DNA from: DATMER01 sp040349255 | GTDB taxonomy: Bacteria > Acidobacteriota > Thermoanaerobaculia > Multivoradales > UBA5704 | Direction: 5' to 3' | Assembly: GCA_040349255.1 (NCBI GenBank) | Contig: JBEQUE010000172.1 | Location: 1-29,303 of the forward strand | DNA length: 29,303 nucleotides | Part shown: positions 1 to 8,300 of the stretch, piece by piece | Position numbering within the stretch: the first letter of the stretch is position 1 | Layout of the letters: every line of letters starts with the position of its first letter | Made by a program: the position numbers and the translations under genes | The notes under the pieces: model-generated | The model's database searches: none | Seen by the model: the letters and a program-made list of their open reading frames with translations, nothing else | Told to the model about the DNA's origin: nothing

Positions 1-81
1 TCGACGGACTTGCTTTCCCAGCCGCGTGCCATAATCCTCATTCTCCAGCAAGATTGGAGCCACGGAAAGGGGATCGGAACC

Positions 82-927
82 ATGGCGGACCTGGAGCGCA
101 TGGCACCGAGGTATGTGGCGGACCTGATCGATCCGCTCTATGCGGAGCTGATCGGTCTCCTGCGCCACCTGGACGCCGACGACTGGGAGCGCCCGACCGT
201 CGCCGGCACGTGGCGCGTCCGGGACGTCGTCGCCCATCTCCTGGACGGCGGCCTCCGCAAGCTGTCCGTGTACCGCGACGGCCATCTCCTCGCGCCGGAC
301 CGGCCGATCCACTCCTACGGCGATCTCGTGGGCCTCATCAACGACCTCAACGCCGGCGGCGTGACCTTCAGCCAGCGTTTGAGCCCGCGGCTGCTCACCG
401 ACCTGCTCGAGATCGTCGGCCGCTGGATGGCCGAGCTGGCGGAAGGCCTCGACCCGCACGCCCCGGCGATCTTCTCCGTGGCCTGGGCCGGCGAGTCGGA
501 GTCGGAGAACTGGATGGACACCGGCCGCGAGTACACGGAGATCTGGCACCACCAGATGCAGATCCGCGACGCCGTGGGCGCTCCCGGACTGCTCGACGCC
601 CGCTGGCTGCTGCCGCTGCTCGACTTCTCCGTCCGCGCGCTGCCGCACGCCTATGAGGCCAAGGACGCTCCGGACGGCACGTCGCTCGCGCTGATCGTGC
701 CCGGCGAGGCCCGATGGGCGTGGACGCTCGTGCGCGAAGGCGGACGGTGGGTGCTGTTCAGCGGCGAGATCGGACGGGCCACGACGACGGTGATCGCCGA
801 GCCCGGCGCCGCCTGGCGGCTGCTCTTCAACGCGCTGCCGCCGGAGCGCGCCCGCGAGGAGATCACGATCCGGGGGAACGGGTCGCTCGCCGAGCCGCTG
901 ATCCGGACGCGCTCTGTGATGGTTTGA
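82..927 (+). CDS. DinB/maleylpyruvate isomerase-like metal-binding protein
   Basis: A 281-residue protein that resembles the maleylpyruvate isomerase N-terminal/DinB-like superfamily, four-helix bundles that bind a metal through histidines. Visible marks are the N-terminal W-x-V-x-D-x-x-x-H segment (TWRVRDVVAHL, H52) and a second His-rich helix, E153-x2-HH (H156/H157). The C-terminal third looks like the SCP2-like tail common in this family. In actinobacteria such proteins use mycothiol; nothing here shows which thiol or substrate is used. The open frame extends upstream to a TTG at 10, but ATG 82 is preferred: GGAAAGGGGA lies just upstream and the family motif sits at its usual distance from this start. 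A CATAAT box at 30-35 could be the -10 element. The gene converges on the RNase H gene with a hairpin between them. Family assignment is fairly secure; function is unknown. Confidence 0.75.
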   Translation: MADLERMAPRYVADLIDPLYAELIGLLRHLDADDWERPTVAGTWRVRDVVAHLLDGGLRKLSVYRDGHLLAPDRPIHSYGDLVGLINDLNAGGVTFSQRLSPRLLTDLLEIVGRWMAELAEGLDPHAPAIFSVAWAGESESENWMDTGREYTEIWHHQMQIRDAVGAPGLLDARWLLPLLDFSVRALPHAYEAKDAPDGTSLALIVPGEARWAWTLVREGGRWVLFSGEIGRATTTVIAEPGAAWRLLFNALPPERAREEITIRGNGSLAEPLIRTRSVMV

Positions 928-936
928 TCCCGTCCC

Positions 937-967
937 CCCTCTCCCCAGAGAATAACGGGGGAGAGGG
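937..967. terminator. CCCTCTCCCC hairpin, candidate bidirectional terminator (repeat copy 1)
   Basis: CCCTCTCCCC (937-946) pairs perfectly with GGGGAGAGGG (958-967) around an 11-base loop, in the 43-base gap between two convergent genes. The lead-in TTGATCCCGTCCCCC is shared, with small changes, with the copy at 1902-1955, so this is a dispersed repeat that could also end transcription from both sides. There is no T-run. Confidence 0.5.
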
Positions 968-970
968 AGC

Positions 971-1882
971 CTATCCCCTCGCCGCCTCTTTCAGCGCCTC
1001 CAGCTCAGGAAGATTCGCGTCCTTCTTCACCACCGGCCACGAGACCCGGCGCCGCGTGAGCGCCGCGTCGAGGCGCTCCCACAGCTCGCGGTGCAGGACC
1101 GGCTTGCCTTCCTGGGTCATCCAGTTGCGCCGCCTCCAGCCCTGGATCCAGCCGGTCGCTCCGTTCCTCAGATAGTCGGACAGGGTGTAGACCGCGACCG
1201 AGATGCCGGGCGGCAGGCGATCGAGAGCCTCGGCCGCGGCGATCAGGTCGAGCTGGTTCGGGCTGAGCCGCTTGCCACCGCCGCCGGAGATCACCGTCTC
1301 GCTTCCTTCATGCCGGATCAGCGCGGCCCACCCGGCGCCCTTGCCCGAGGACGAGACGCGGAGGAACACCTCGGCGTCCGGTCTGGCGAGCGGCTGCTCG
1401 GGCTTCACGACTCCGGACGCCTTCTGCTGCTCGCGGATCGCCTGGGTGGCGAGCTGGTCGGCGCGCTCGTTCCAGCGGTTGCCGGCGTGCCCCTTCACCC
1501 AGTCCCAGCGGATGTCATGCTCCAGGATCAGCTCGGCCAGCCGCCGCCAGAGGTCCTCGTTCTGCAGCTCGCCGTCCTTCCGCTTCCAGCCGCGCTGGAT
1601 CCAGCCCGGGAGCCACTCAGTGATTCCCTTGCGGAGGTACTGGGAGTCCGTGTAGAGGCGGATCCGGCAGCGGCGTTTGAGAGCTTCCAGGGCGCGGATC
1701 GCCGCGGTCAGCTCCATGCGGTTGTTCGTCGTGCGCGGCTCGCCGCCTTTCAGCTCGCTCGCCTTGCCGCTCGCCCCGTGGATCAGCACCACGCCCCAGC
1801 CGCCCGGACCCGGATTCGGGTCGGCGCCGCCGTCCGTGTAGACGGTGATCTCGGGGAGAGGCTCGGGTATCGCCGGCGTCAT
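971..1882 (-). CDS. Ribonuclease HI with an intact and a degenerate RNase H domain
   Basis: A 303-residue protein. Residues about 11-152 form a complete RNase HI domain that cleaves RNA in RNA-DNA hybrids: D17 (YTDGG), E57 (NRMELTA), D79 (YTDSQYL) and D142 (NERAD) form the acidic set, and H132 (KGHAG) is the loop histidine. Residues about 170-303 repeat the same layout but with the catalytic positions changed: SSSG for TDGG, NQLDLIA for NRMELTA (E to D212), YTLSDYLRNG for YTDSQYLRKG (D to L234), and no counterpart to D142. The GWIQGW and LWERL segments still match GWIQRGW and LWRRL of the first half, so this is an internal duplication. Typical bacterial RnhA is about 150 residues. No Shine-Dalgarno precedes the ATG; a TAGATT box lies 9 bases upstream. 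RNase H activity of the first half is likely; a binding or regulatory role for the second is inference. Confidence 0.9.
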   Translation of the reverse strand: MTPAIPEPLPEITVYTDGGADPNPGPGGWGVVLIHGASGKASELKGGEPRTTNNRMELTAAIRALEALKRRCRIRLYTDSQYLRKGITEWLPGWIQRGWKRKDGELQNEDLWRRLAELILEHDIRWDWVKGHAGNRWNERADQLATQAIREQQKASGVVKPEQPLARPDAEVFLRVSSSGKGAGWAALIRHEGSETVISGGGGKRLSPNQLDLIAAAEALDRLPPGISVAVYTLSDYLRNGATGWIQGWRRRNWMTQEGKPVLHRELWERLDAALTRRRVSWPVVKKDANLPELEALKEAARG

Positions 1883-1891
1883 CGGCGGCGG

Positions 1892-1897
1892 AATCTA
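1892..1897 (-). promoter_or_regulatory. Candidate -10 box (TAGATT) directly before the RNase H start
   Basis: On the minus strand TAGATT is followed by nine bases (CCGCCGCCG) and then ATG, with no Shine-Dalgarno. Transcription starting about 7 bases after the box would give a nearly leaderless mRNA. No convincing -35 was seen. Confidence 0.35.
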
Positions 1898-1928
1898 TCA
1901 GAATTGATCCCGTTCCCCCTCTCCCCGG

Positions 1929-1955
1929 CCCTCTCCCCCGTGCCGGGGGAGAGGG
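1929..1955. repeat. CCCTCTCCCCC hairpin (repeat copy 2)
   Basis: An 11-bp perfect stem, CCCTCTCCCCC (1929-1939) with GGGGGAGAGGG (1945-1955), and a 5-base loop. The preceding TTGATCCCGTTCCCCCTCTCCCC (about 1905-1926) matches the lead-in of copy 1 at 925-946. Here it sits between divergent genes, immediately upstream of the sigma-54-type promoter, so terminator function is less likely than at copy 1. Confidence 0.6.
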
Positions 1956-1960
1956 AGTCA

Positions 1961-1976
1961 TGGCACGAGGCTTGCG
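1961..1976 (+). promoter_or_regulatory. Sigma-54-type -24/-12 promoter for the SDR gene
   Basis: TGGCACG-AGGC-TTGCG. The GG (1962-1963) and GC (1974-1975) doublets are separated by exactly ten bases, as in the RpoN consensus TGGCACG-N4-TTGC. Expected start of transcription is near 1987, about 40 bases before the AGGAGG of the downstream gene. A nearly identical element occurs at 25233-25248. Confidence 0.6.
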
Positions 1977-2042
1977 ACCCTCAAAGCCTGAGTCACAGGC
2001 CCTCCACTCGAACGTTCCCATCCAGACAGGAGGCACCCCACC

Positions 2043-3179
2043 GTGCGAGACGAACCCACGAGATCTTCCCACCACGGCACGGATCGGTTCACCGGAAAGT
2101 CCAAGGACATGGCGGCGCTGTTGGCTGGCGCCGTCGCGGGCGCCGGTCTCCTGGCCGCGGCGCGAGCGGTGCGACGCCGTCCGCGCCTCGACCTCAAGGA
2201 CCGGGTCGTCCTGATCACGGGAGGATCGCGGGGCCTGGGTCTGCTCATCGCGCGCGAGATGGCGATGGCGGGCGCCCGGCTGGCGATCGTCGCCCGGGAC
2301 CTGGGCGAGCTCGAGCTGGCGAGGCGGGAGCTGGCGGCGGTGGGAGGGCTGCGGGTGCTGGCTCTGCCCTGCGACGTCCGGAACCGGGAGGAGGCGGAGT
2401 GGGCGGTGGCGGCCACGGTCGAGCGCTTCGGCCGGCTCGACGTGCTGGTGAACAACGCCGGGGTGATCCAGGTCGGCCCTCTGGAGCACATGAGCCTGCA
2501 GGACTTCGAGGACGCGATGCGCGTCCACTTCTGGGGTCCGCTCTACCTGATCGGAGCGGCGCTGCCGCACCTGAAGAAGGAAGGGGAAGGCCGGATCGTG
2601 AACATCTCCTCGATCGGCGGCAAGGTCCCGATCCCGCACATGCTGCCGTACAGCGCGAGCAAGTTCGCGCTCTGCGGGCTGTCGAACGGGTTGCGGGTCG
2701 AGCTGGCGAAGGAGGGGGTGTACGTCACCACGGTCTGCCCGGGCCTGATGCGGACGGGCTCGCACGTCAACGCCCTGCTGAAAGGTAAGCGGAAGCAGGA
2801 GCTCACCTGGTTCGCTCTGGCCGACGCCACGCCGCTGACCTCGATCAGCGCCAAGAGGGCGGCGCACCGGATCGTGGAAGCCTGCCGCCATGGGGAGCCG
2901 CACCTGATCATCACCCCGCAGGCGCGCCTCATGGCCGCCGCGGCCACGCTGGCGCCGGGCCTCACCGCCCGCGCCCTGGAGCTGGTGAACCGGCTCCTGC
3001 CGTCTCCGTCGAGCACCGACGGCGACGAGGCGCGGCCCGCCTGGCAATATCCCTCCTCCTGGGCCCCGTCGCTCCTCACCCGCCTCTCCGACGAGGCGGC
3101 GGTCGAGAACAACGAGCTGCGCTTCAAGGAGGCGATCCTCTATGGCAACGGAGGTCTGCCCGAGCCCCGGCTTTCGTGA
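2043..3179 (+). CDS. Membrane-anchored short-chain dehydrogenase/reductase
   Basis: A 378-residue classical SDR, an NAD(P)H-dependent oxidoreductase of unknown substrate. The nucleotide-binding motif TGGSRGLG is at 59-66, the NNAG motif follows strand 4, and the catalytic pair is Y203-x3-K207 (YSASK). A hydrophobic Ala/Gly/Leu segment at residues 23-40, followed by basic residues, precedes the Rossmann fold and probably anchors the enzyme with its catalytic domain in the cytoplasm. About 110 residues follow the active site, longer than a minimal 250-residue SDR. The start is a GTG supported by AGGAGG at 2028-2033 with nine bases between; an alternative is ATG 2109, which would begin right at the hydrophobic segment but has only a weak ribosome site. 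The sigma-54-type element upstream suggests activator-controlled expression. Confidence 0.88.
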   Translation: MRDEPTRSSHHGTDRFTGKSKDMAALLAGAVAGAGLLAAARAVRRRPRLDLKDRVVLITGGSRGLGLLIAREMAMAGARLAIVARDLGELELARRELAAVGGLRVLALPCDVRNREEAEWAVAATVERFGRLDVLVNNAGVIQVGPLEHMSLQDFEDAMRVHFWGPLYLIGAALPHLKKEGEGRIVNISSIGGKVPIPHMLPYSASKFALCGLSNGLRVELAKEGVYVTTVCPGLMRTGSHVNALLKGKRKQELTWFALADATPLTSISAKRAAHRIVEACRHGEPHLIITPQARLMAAAATLAPGLTARALELVNRLLPSPSSTDGDEARPAWQYPSSWAPSLLTRLSDEAAVENNELRFKEAILYGNGGLPEPRLS

Positions 3180-3208
3180 CAAGATGGGGGCGCGGCACGC
3201 CGCGTCCC

Positions 3209-3214
3209 TATACT
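3209..3214 (+). promoter_or_regulatory. Candidate -10 box (TATACT) for polX
   Basis: TATACT ends 11 bases before ATG 3226. The bases between are nearly all pyrimidine, with no Shine-Dalgarno, so the transcript would have a very short leader. No clear -35 was found. Confidence 0.4.
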
Positions 3215-3225
3215 TTTTTCCTTTT

Positions 3226-4950
3226 ATGAACAACGCCGAGATCGCCAGCATCCTCGAGGAGGTCGCGGACGTCCTCGAGATCAAGGACGAGAACCCGTTC
3301 CGCATCCGCGCCTACCGCAACGCCGTGCGGTCGCTCGAAGTCCTTACTACGCCGCTCTCCCGGATGATCGAGGAGGGCAAGCCGCTCACCGGCCTGCCCG
3401 GCATCGGCAGGGAGATGGCGAGCCACATCCAGGAGATGGTCGAGACCGGCACGCTCGGCTACCGCGACCTGCTCCTGGCCGAGATCCCCCGGTCGCTGAT
3501 CGATCTGGTTCGCCTGCCCGGAGTCGGTCCGAGAAAGGCGAAGAAGCTCTGGGACGAGCTCCAGATCAGCAGCGTCGAGGAGTTGGAAGAGGCCGCCAAG
3601 GCCGGCCGCATCGCGGGCGTCGCCGGCTTCGGGGCCAAGACCCAGGAGAAGATCCTCGCCGGCATCCAGGACTACCGGCAGCACACCAGCCGCATGCTCC
3701 TGGTCGAGGCCGAGCGCTCCGTCGAGCCGCTGGTCGGCTACCTGCGCGCCATACCCGAGGTCGAGAGGCTGGAAGTCGCCGGCAGCTACCGGCGGCGGAA
3801 GGAGACGGTCGGCGACATCGATCTGCTCGCCATCGCGATCGTGCCCGGCCCGGTGATGGAGGCCTTCGTCCACTATCCCCAGGTCCGCCAGGTCCTGATG
3901 TCCGGCGACACGCGGGCCTCGGTCGTCCTGGGATCCGGCCTCCAGGTGGACCTCCGCACGGTGCCGCCGGATTGCTACGGCGCCGCGCTGGTCTACTTCA
4001 CCGGCTCCAAGGAGCACAACGTGAAGCTCCGGCGCCGGGCCGTGGAACAGGGCCTGCGCATCTCGGAGTACGGCGTGTTCCGCGAGCCCGGGGGAGACCT
4101 CGTGGCCGGCCGCGAGGAGGCGGACGTCTACGCGACCGTCGGCCTGCCATGGATCCCGCCCGAGCTGCGCGAGGACCGCGGCGAGATCGAGGCCGCGGCC
4201 GCGAAGGCGCTGCCCCGGCTGATCGACCAGCAGGACATCCGCGGCGATCTCCACATGCACTCGGTCTGGTCGGACGGCCGCAACACGATCGAGGAGATGG
4301 TCGAGGCCTGCGCCGCCCGCGGCTACGAGTACATGGTGATCTCCGACCACAGCAAGGCGCTCGCGATGACCAACGGTCTCGACGCCTACCGCCTGCGCGA
4401 GCAGTGGAAGGAGATCGCGGAGGTCCAGGCGCGGCACCCGGAGATCCGCATCCTGAGATCCATGGAGGTGGACATCCTCGCCGACGGCTCGCTGGACCTG
4501 GAGGACGAGATGCTCGCCGATCTCGATCTCGTCCTCGTCTCGCTCCACTCGCGCCTGGACATCCCGGCCGACCAGCAGACCGAGCGCGTGCTGCGCGCCC
4601 TGGAGCATCCGGAGGTGAACGTCTTCTGCCATCCGACGGCGAGGATCATCAACCGTCGCAAGCCGGCGGAGATGGACGTGGACCTCGTCCTCCGCCGGGC
4701 CGCCGAGCTGGGCGTGGTCGTCGAGCTGAACTCCAGCCCGCACCGCCTCGATCTGAAGGACGACCACCTCCGTCTCGCGAAGAAGCTGGGCTGCCGGATC
4801 GTGATCAGCACCGACTCGCACCGTCCCGGGGAGCTGGACCTCCTGCGCTGCGGCATCGAGCAGGCCCGCCGCGCCGGCCTGGAGCCGGGCGACGTGGTCA
4901 ACACCCTGCCCTACGAAGAAATGAAAAAGGCCTTCGAGCGCCGGGCCTGA
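3226..4950 (+). CDS. polX: DNA polymerase/3'-5' exonuclease PolX
   Basis: A 574-residue family-X DNA polymerase fused to a PHP phosphoesterase, the usual bacterial PolX length (about 570). It fills gaps in DNA repair; the PHP domain supplies 3'-5' exonuclease and AP-site processing. Helix-hairpin-helix motifs are at 54-65 (LTGLPGIGREMA) and 95-105 (VRLPGVGPRKA). The polymerase active site has D197 and D199 (GDIDLL) and D242 (VDLRTV). The PHP domain starts at 340 with GDLHMHSVWSDG (H343, H345, D350) and continues with D374-H375, E414, H441, H469 and the D530-x-H532 pair, so all metal ligands appear present. The frame is open upstream to 3142, but ATG 3226 matches the family's N terminus and leaves no overlap with the SDR gene. 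The gene is probably transcribed alone, converging on the repeat array and the CHAT gene. Confidence 0.95.
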   Translation: MNNAEIASILEEVADVLEIKDENPFRIRAYRNAVRSLEVLTTPLSRMIEEGKPLTGLPGIGREMASHIQEMVETGTLGYRDLLLAEIPRSLIDLVRLPGVGPRKAKKLWDELQISSVEELEEAAKAGRIAGVAGFGAKTQEKILAGIQDYRQHTSRMLLVEAERSVEPLVGYLRAIPEVERLEVAGSYRRRKETVGDIDLLAIAIVPGPVMEAFVHYPQVRQVLMSGDTRASVVLGSGLQVDLRTVPPDCYGAALVYFTGSKEHNVKLRRRAVEQGLRISEYGVFREPGGDLVAGREEADVYATVGLPWIPPELREDRGEIEAAAAKALPRLIDQQDIRGDLHMHSVWSDGRNTIEEMVEACAARGYEYMVISDHSKALAMTNGLDAYRLREQWKEIAEVQARHPEIRILRSMEVDILADGSLDLEDEMLADLDLVLVSLHSRLDIPADQQTERVLRALEHPEVNVFCHPTARIINRRKPAEMDVDLVLRRAAELGVVVELNSSPHRLDLKDDHLRLAKKLGCRIVISTDSHRPGELDLLRCGIEQARRAGLEPGDVVNTLPYEEMKKAFERRA

Positions 4951-4959
4951 CGCCCCGTA

Positions 4960-5018
4960 GAGACGCCCCAGTCCGTCCTCCCGAAACCTGACCGAGTCCC
5001 GAAACGCCGGGGCGTCTC
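4960..5018 (+). terminator. Inverted repeat after polX, possible terminator
   Basis: GAGACGCCCC (4960-4969) and GGGGCGTCTC (5009-5018) are perfect 10-bp inverted arms with a 39-base loop, starting ten bases after the polX stop. The long loop and lack of a T-run make termination uncertain. The remaining bases to 5084 show no gene. Confidence 0.3.
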
Positions 5019-5084
5019 ACCCTTCCAGCCGCCGAGGAGCCCTGACCAAGCGTTCCGGCAAGCGGCGCTGGTTCCAGATAACCA

Positions 5085-5352
5085 GGGAACGCAGTCGTCC
5101 CTCTTTTTCGAGCCTCTCAAAAATCCGGGAACGTGGCCGTCCCTCTTTTTCGGGCCTCTGAGAAATCCGGGAACGCGACCGTCCCTCTTTTTCGGGCCTC
5201 TGAGAAATCCGGGAACGTGGCTGTCCCTCTTTTTCGGGCCTCTCAGAAAGCCGGGAACGTGGCTGTCCCTCTTTTTCGAGCCTCTCAGAAATCCGGGAAA
5301 GTCGCGTTCCCGGATTTACGAGCCTCTCGAAAAAGAGGGTTGCGGCGTTCCC
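5085..5352. repeat. 42-bp palindromic tandem repeat array, five direct units plus one inverted
   Basis: Five head-to-tail 42-bp units start at 5085, 5127, 5169, 5211 and 5253. Each follows the plan GGGAACG-N6-TCCCTCTTTTTCG, then GGCCTCTGAGAAATCC or a close variant. GGGAACG can pair with CGTCCC inside each unit. After a short palindromic joint (5295-5311, GGGAA...TTCCC) a sixth copy lies in inverse orientation at 5312-5352. The unit is a multiple of three, so the plus strand reads as 14-residue repeats (VPLFRASEKSGN...), which is a by-product and not a gene. There are no variable spacers, so it is not CRISPR. The layout resembles REP/BIME-type elements, which elsewhere are moved by RAYT (Y1) transposases; none is in the window. 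Confidence 0.85.
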
Positions 5353-5372
5353 TACTTCTGGGGCTTCTCAAC

Positions 5373-8300
5373 TCACTCCGGTAGCTCGGAGATCGCCTGC
5401 CTGAGCCCGTCGGAGATCTGCGCCAGCTCCGCCGGGAGCCCCGTCGGCAAAGGCGGCGGGGCTTGGCCTGCTGCCACTGCCCGCAAGAACGCGCCAATCT
5501 CCGCCAGTGGCGATGGAAGTCCGCAAAGCGTAGCCACGGCTTCCGCGGCCTCCGGATTAAGATCCGAGCGCGAAGCCCGCGCCGCGTAGACAGCCTGCGC
5601 CAGAGCGAGCAGAGGCTCGGCCAGTTGCGCCAGCCCGGCGCCATTCCCTCCGCCGCCGCGCCGCTGCTCTAATTCCGCCAGCTTGGCATCGCGTTTGGCC
5701 GCCCACTCAGCCGCCGCTGACGCGTCGCCCTTCTCTTCAGCAATGGCAGCAAGGTTGGAATAGATCTTCCAGGTCTCCGGATGACCGAGTGGTTCCCAGA
5801 TTCCAAGGGCCTCGCGAAAACTCCGCTCCGCCAAGTCGAGATCACTAAGCTTCCAGTACAGCACCCCAAGCTGGGAATACGAAGACGCCGCTCCGGCCTG
5901 ATCGTTCCTTTCCAGCTTAATTGCCAAGCTCTCCTCGATCGACGCCAAGGCCCGGCGCAGCCAAGCCGCCCGGCTTTCGGCATCCGCGGCCTGCTCGGCG
6001 CGATTCTGATAAAGAATACCGACATTCTGGGCAGTGACGCCAAGTTGGTGTCGGTCACCGAGCGCAAGGGCAAGTTCGCGGGCACGTCCGTACCAAGCCT
6101 CCGCCACATCGAGTTGCCCCCTGTTCCGCTCCGTCGAGGCGAGCCAGTCGCAGGTGCGCATCTCTGCACTGGCATTCCCCGCCTGCTGGAAGAGCACCAT
6201 CGCTTGTTTATAGAGTTCGGCCGCTCGCGCTATATTCCCTTGCTCTAGGTGTAAAGCACCCTGGTGCTGCAGGAGGGCGCCCTGAAGTTCCAGGTCGCCG
6301 ATACTCCGCGCGAGAGCAAGAGCTTCCTGATAGCGGGCATCGGCCTCGACCCAACGTTGCTGGTCGCCCAAAATCTCGGCACAGCGGCCATTACCAGCGG
6401 CTATGTTCCGCTCGCCACCCAACGACCGGGATATCACCAACGCCCGTTCCGCCACCGCTAGAGCTTCGTCAAGTCGACCCAACGCCCGGTAGGCATTGGC
6501 CAAATTGCCTAGTGCAGCGGCAAGGTTGTTGCCCTGGGCGGCCTTGCTCGGCACGTTTTCGAGGATCTCAATGGCCTTCAAGCTCGGCTCGACCGCGAGG
6601 TCCGGGCGATTGGCGTTCACGAAGATCTGTCCCAGATAGGAATAGCTGGTGCCAAGTTGAAAAGCCACGTCTTCGCCGCCCGCCAGCCCTTCCGCTTCGA
6701 GCTGCTCGATGAGTTGCTGCAGCATGGCCACCGCGTCGCTGGCCCGGCCGCGGCCTACCAACGACAATGCCTGGTCGCGAATCGTGGCGCAATCTTCGGG
6801 CATCTGTGCGCGAACCCAATCGACCAACGCGTCCCGCTCGCGCAGTCGCGCTGCCATCCGGAGGTAAAGCCCCAGCGTGTCGGCCAATGCCCAGCCCGGC
6901 TGGCGCTCGCCGCGGCGGAAGGCGATTTCGAGGGCCGAACGGAAATTGACCTCCTCCCGCTCCATGAGCGCCATGCCTGCGGCTGCCGTGCGCCCCTTCA
7001 GCGCGCTATCGACCTCCCGCATCAACGCCAAGTAGACTGCGACGAAGCGTTGCTCCGCCGCCTCCATCTCGCCCACCTCCTGCCGGCGGGCGGCATAGGG
7101 CAGGGTGGGATGGAAACGAAGGAAGGGGACGTTGAATGCTTCGAGCTGCTCCACCCGCAGGAGCGCGGTCGCCTCCAACTCGGCCCGAATCTCCGACCAG
7201 ACATCCGGCGAGAGCTGTGTAAAGCGAAGGATGTAGGCCTCGAACGCTCCACCCTGAAACCAAGCCAGCCAAGGCAAGACCCCCTGCGCCGCCTCACTGA
7301 GCCGCGAGGTGGAAAAGGCCAGCGATGCCAGCAGTGACTTGTTCCGCCCTTCCTCAGCAGTCTCATCCTTGAACTGATCGAGCAGGCTCGCGAAGTCCGC
7401 GCGGATCTCCACCGGCTTGAGCCCCTTCAGATGAGGCCCCACCAGCGAGAGCGACAGTGGATGGTCGTCGAGGAGATCGAGCAGATTCTCGATCTCCTCT
7501 CGCTCGTAACCCTTCCGATCGAGGTCGATCGACTTGACGTCGGCAATGGCATGCACTAGGTGCAGGCTGTCATGCCGCTCAAGACCTTGGAGCAGATGCT
7601 CCTTGATGCCCGGCAGAGCCGCAGCTACTGGACGGCAGGTGACCAGCAACCGGCCCGTGCCCTTGACTTCGGTGAGCTCCTCGTAAAGGCGCCGCAGGCG
7701 CGCGCGTTCCGCCTCCGGATAGGCGACCGGACCACCTTCTTCACCCTGCTGGAACTGCGGCAGGGTCGACTCGAAGTTGTCCCAGACCAGCAGGACTCCC
7801 CGCTCGCGAAACAGTTGAAGCGCCACCTTCTGCTGATCCTCCCCCGGGCGCGAGGCGAAGCTTGTGCCTTCGAGAGCACGGCCGAGCTCTTGGACCACCC
7901 GCTCGACTGTGGCCGCCTGCTCGAAGCTCACGAAGACCGCCTGCTCGAAACGCCCGGTGCGCAGCCACCAGAAGGCCGCCTCGCGCGCCAGCGCTGTCTT
8001 GCCCATGCCGCCACCGCTCGTGAGCAGCACGGCCGGATGACGCTCGAAGGCCCGCTCCAGCTCCAGCAGGTCTTTGGCGCGGCCATGGAAGCGGTACATC
8101 GGCTTTGGCGGAAAACCGGACAGCCGATCCTCCGGCCGCGGTCTGACCTCCACCGTCTGGCCCGGTTCGAGCTTCTCAGCCGGGAGCACCGGGTCCGCGC
8201 CCACCTGGTAGAGCTGCGGGATGAACCAGTCCTGGAGGTCGATCGTGGCCGCGCCGGGTCCCAGGTGCAGCCAGCGCCTCGGGTTCGCCCGCAAGGCTGA

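Noticed and set aside
1617..3305. 562-residue minus-strand open frame across the SDR gene
   Set aside because: Antisense to a clear SDR and overlapping the RNase H start in another frame; low-complexity translation.
5085..5352. CRISPR array
   Set aside because: Units abut directly with no variable spacers, the last unit is inverted, and no cas gene is present.
5133..5384. Plus-strand open frame of 14-residue VPLFRASEKSGN-type repeats
   Set aside because: It is only the translation of the 42-bp non-coding repeat, whose period happens to be a multiple of three; it runs into the antisense of the CHAT gene and has no supporting ribosome site.
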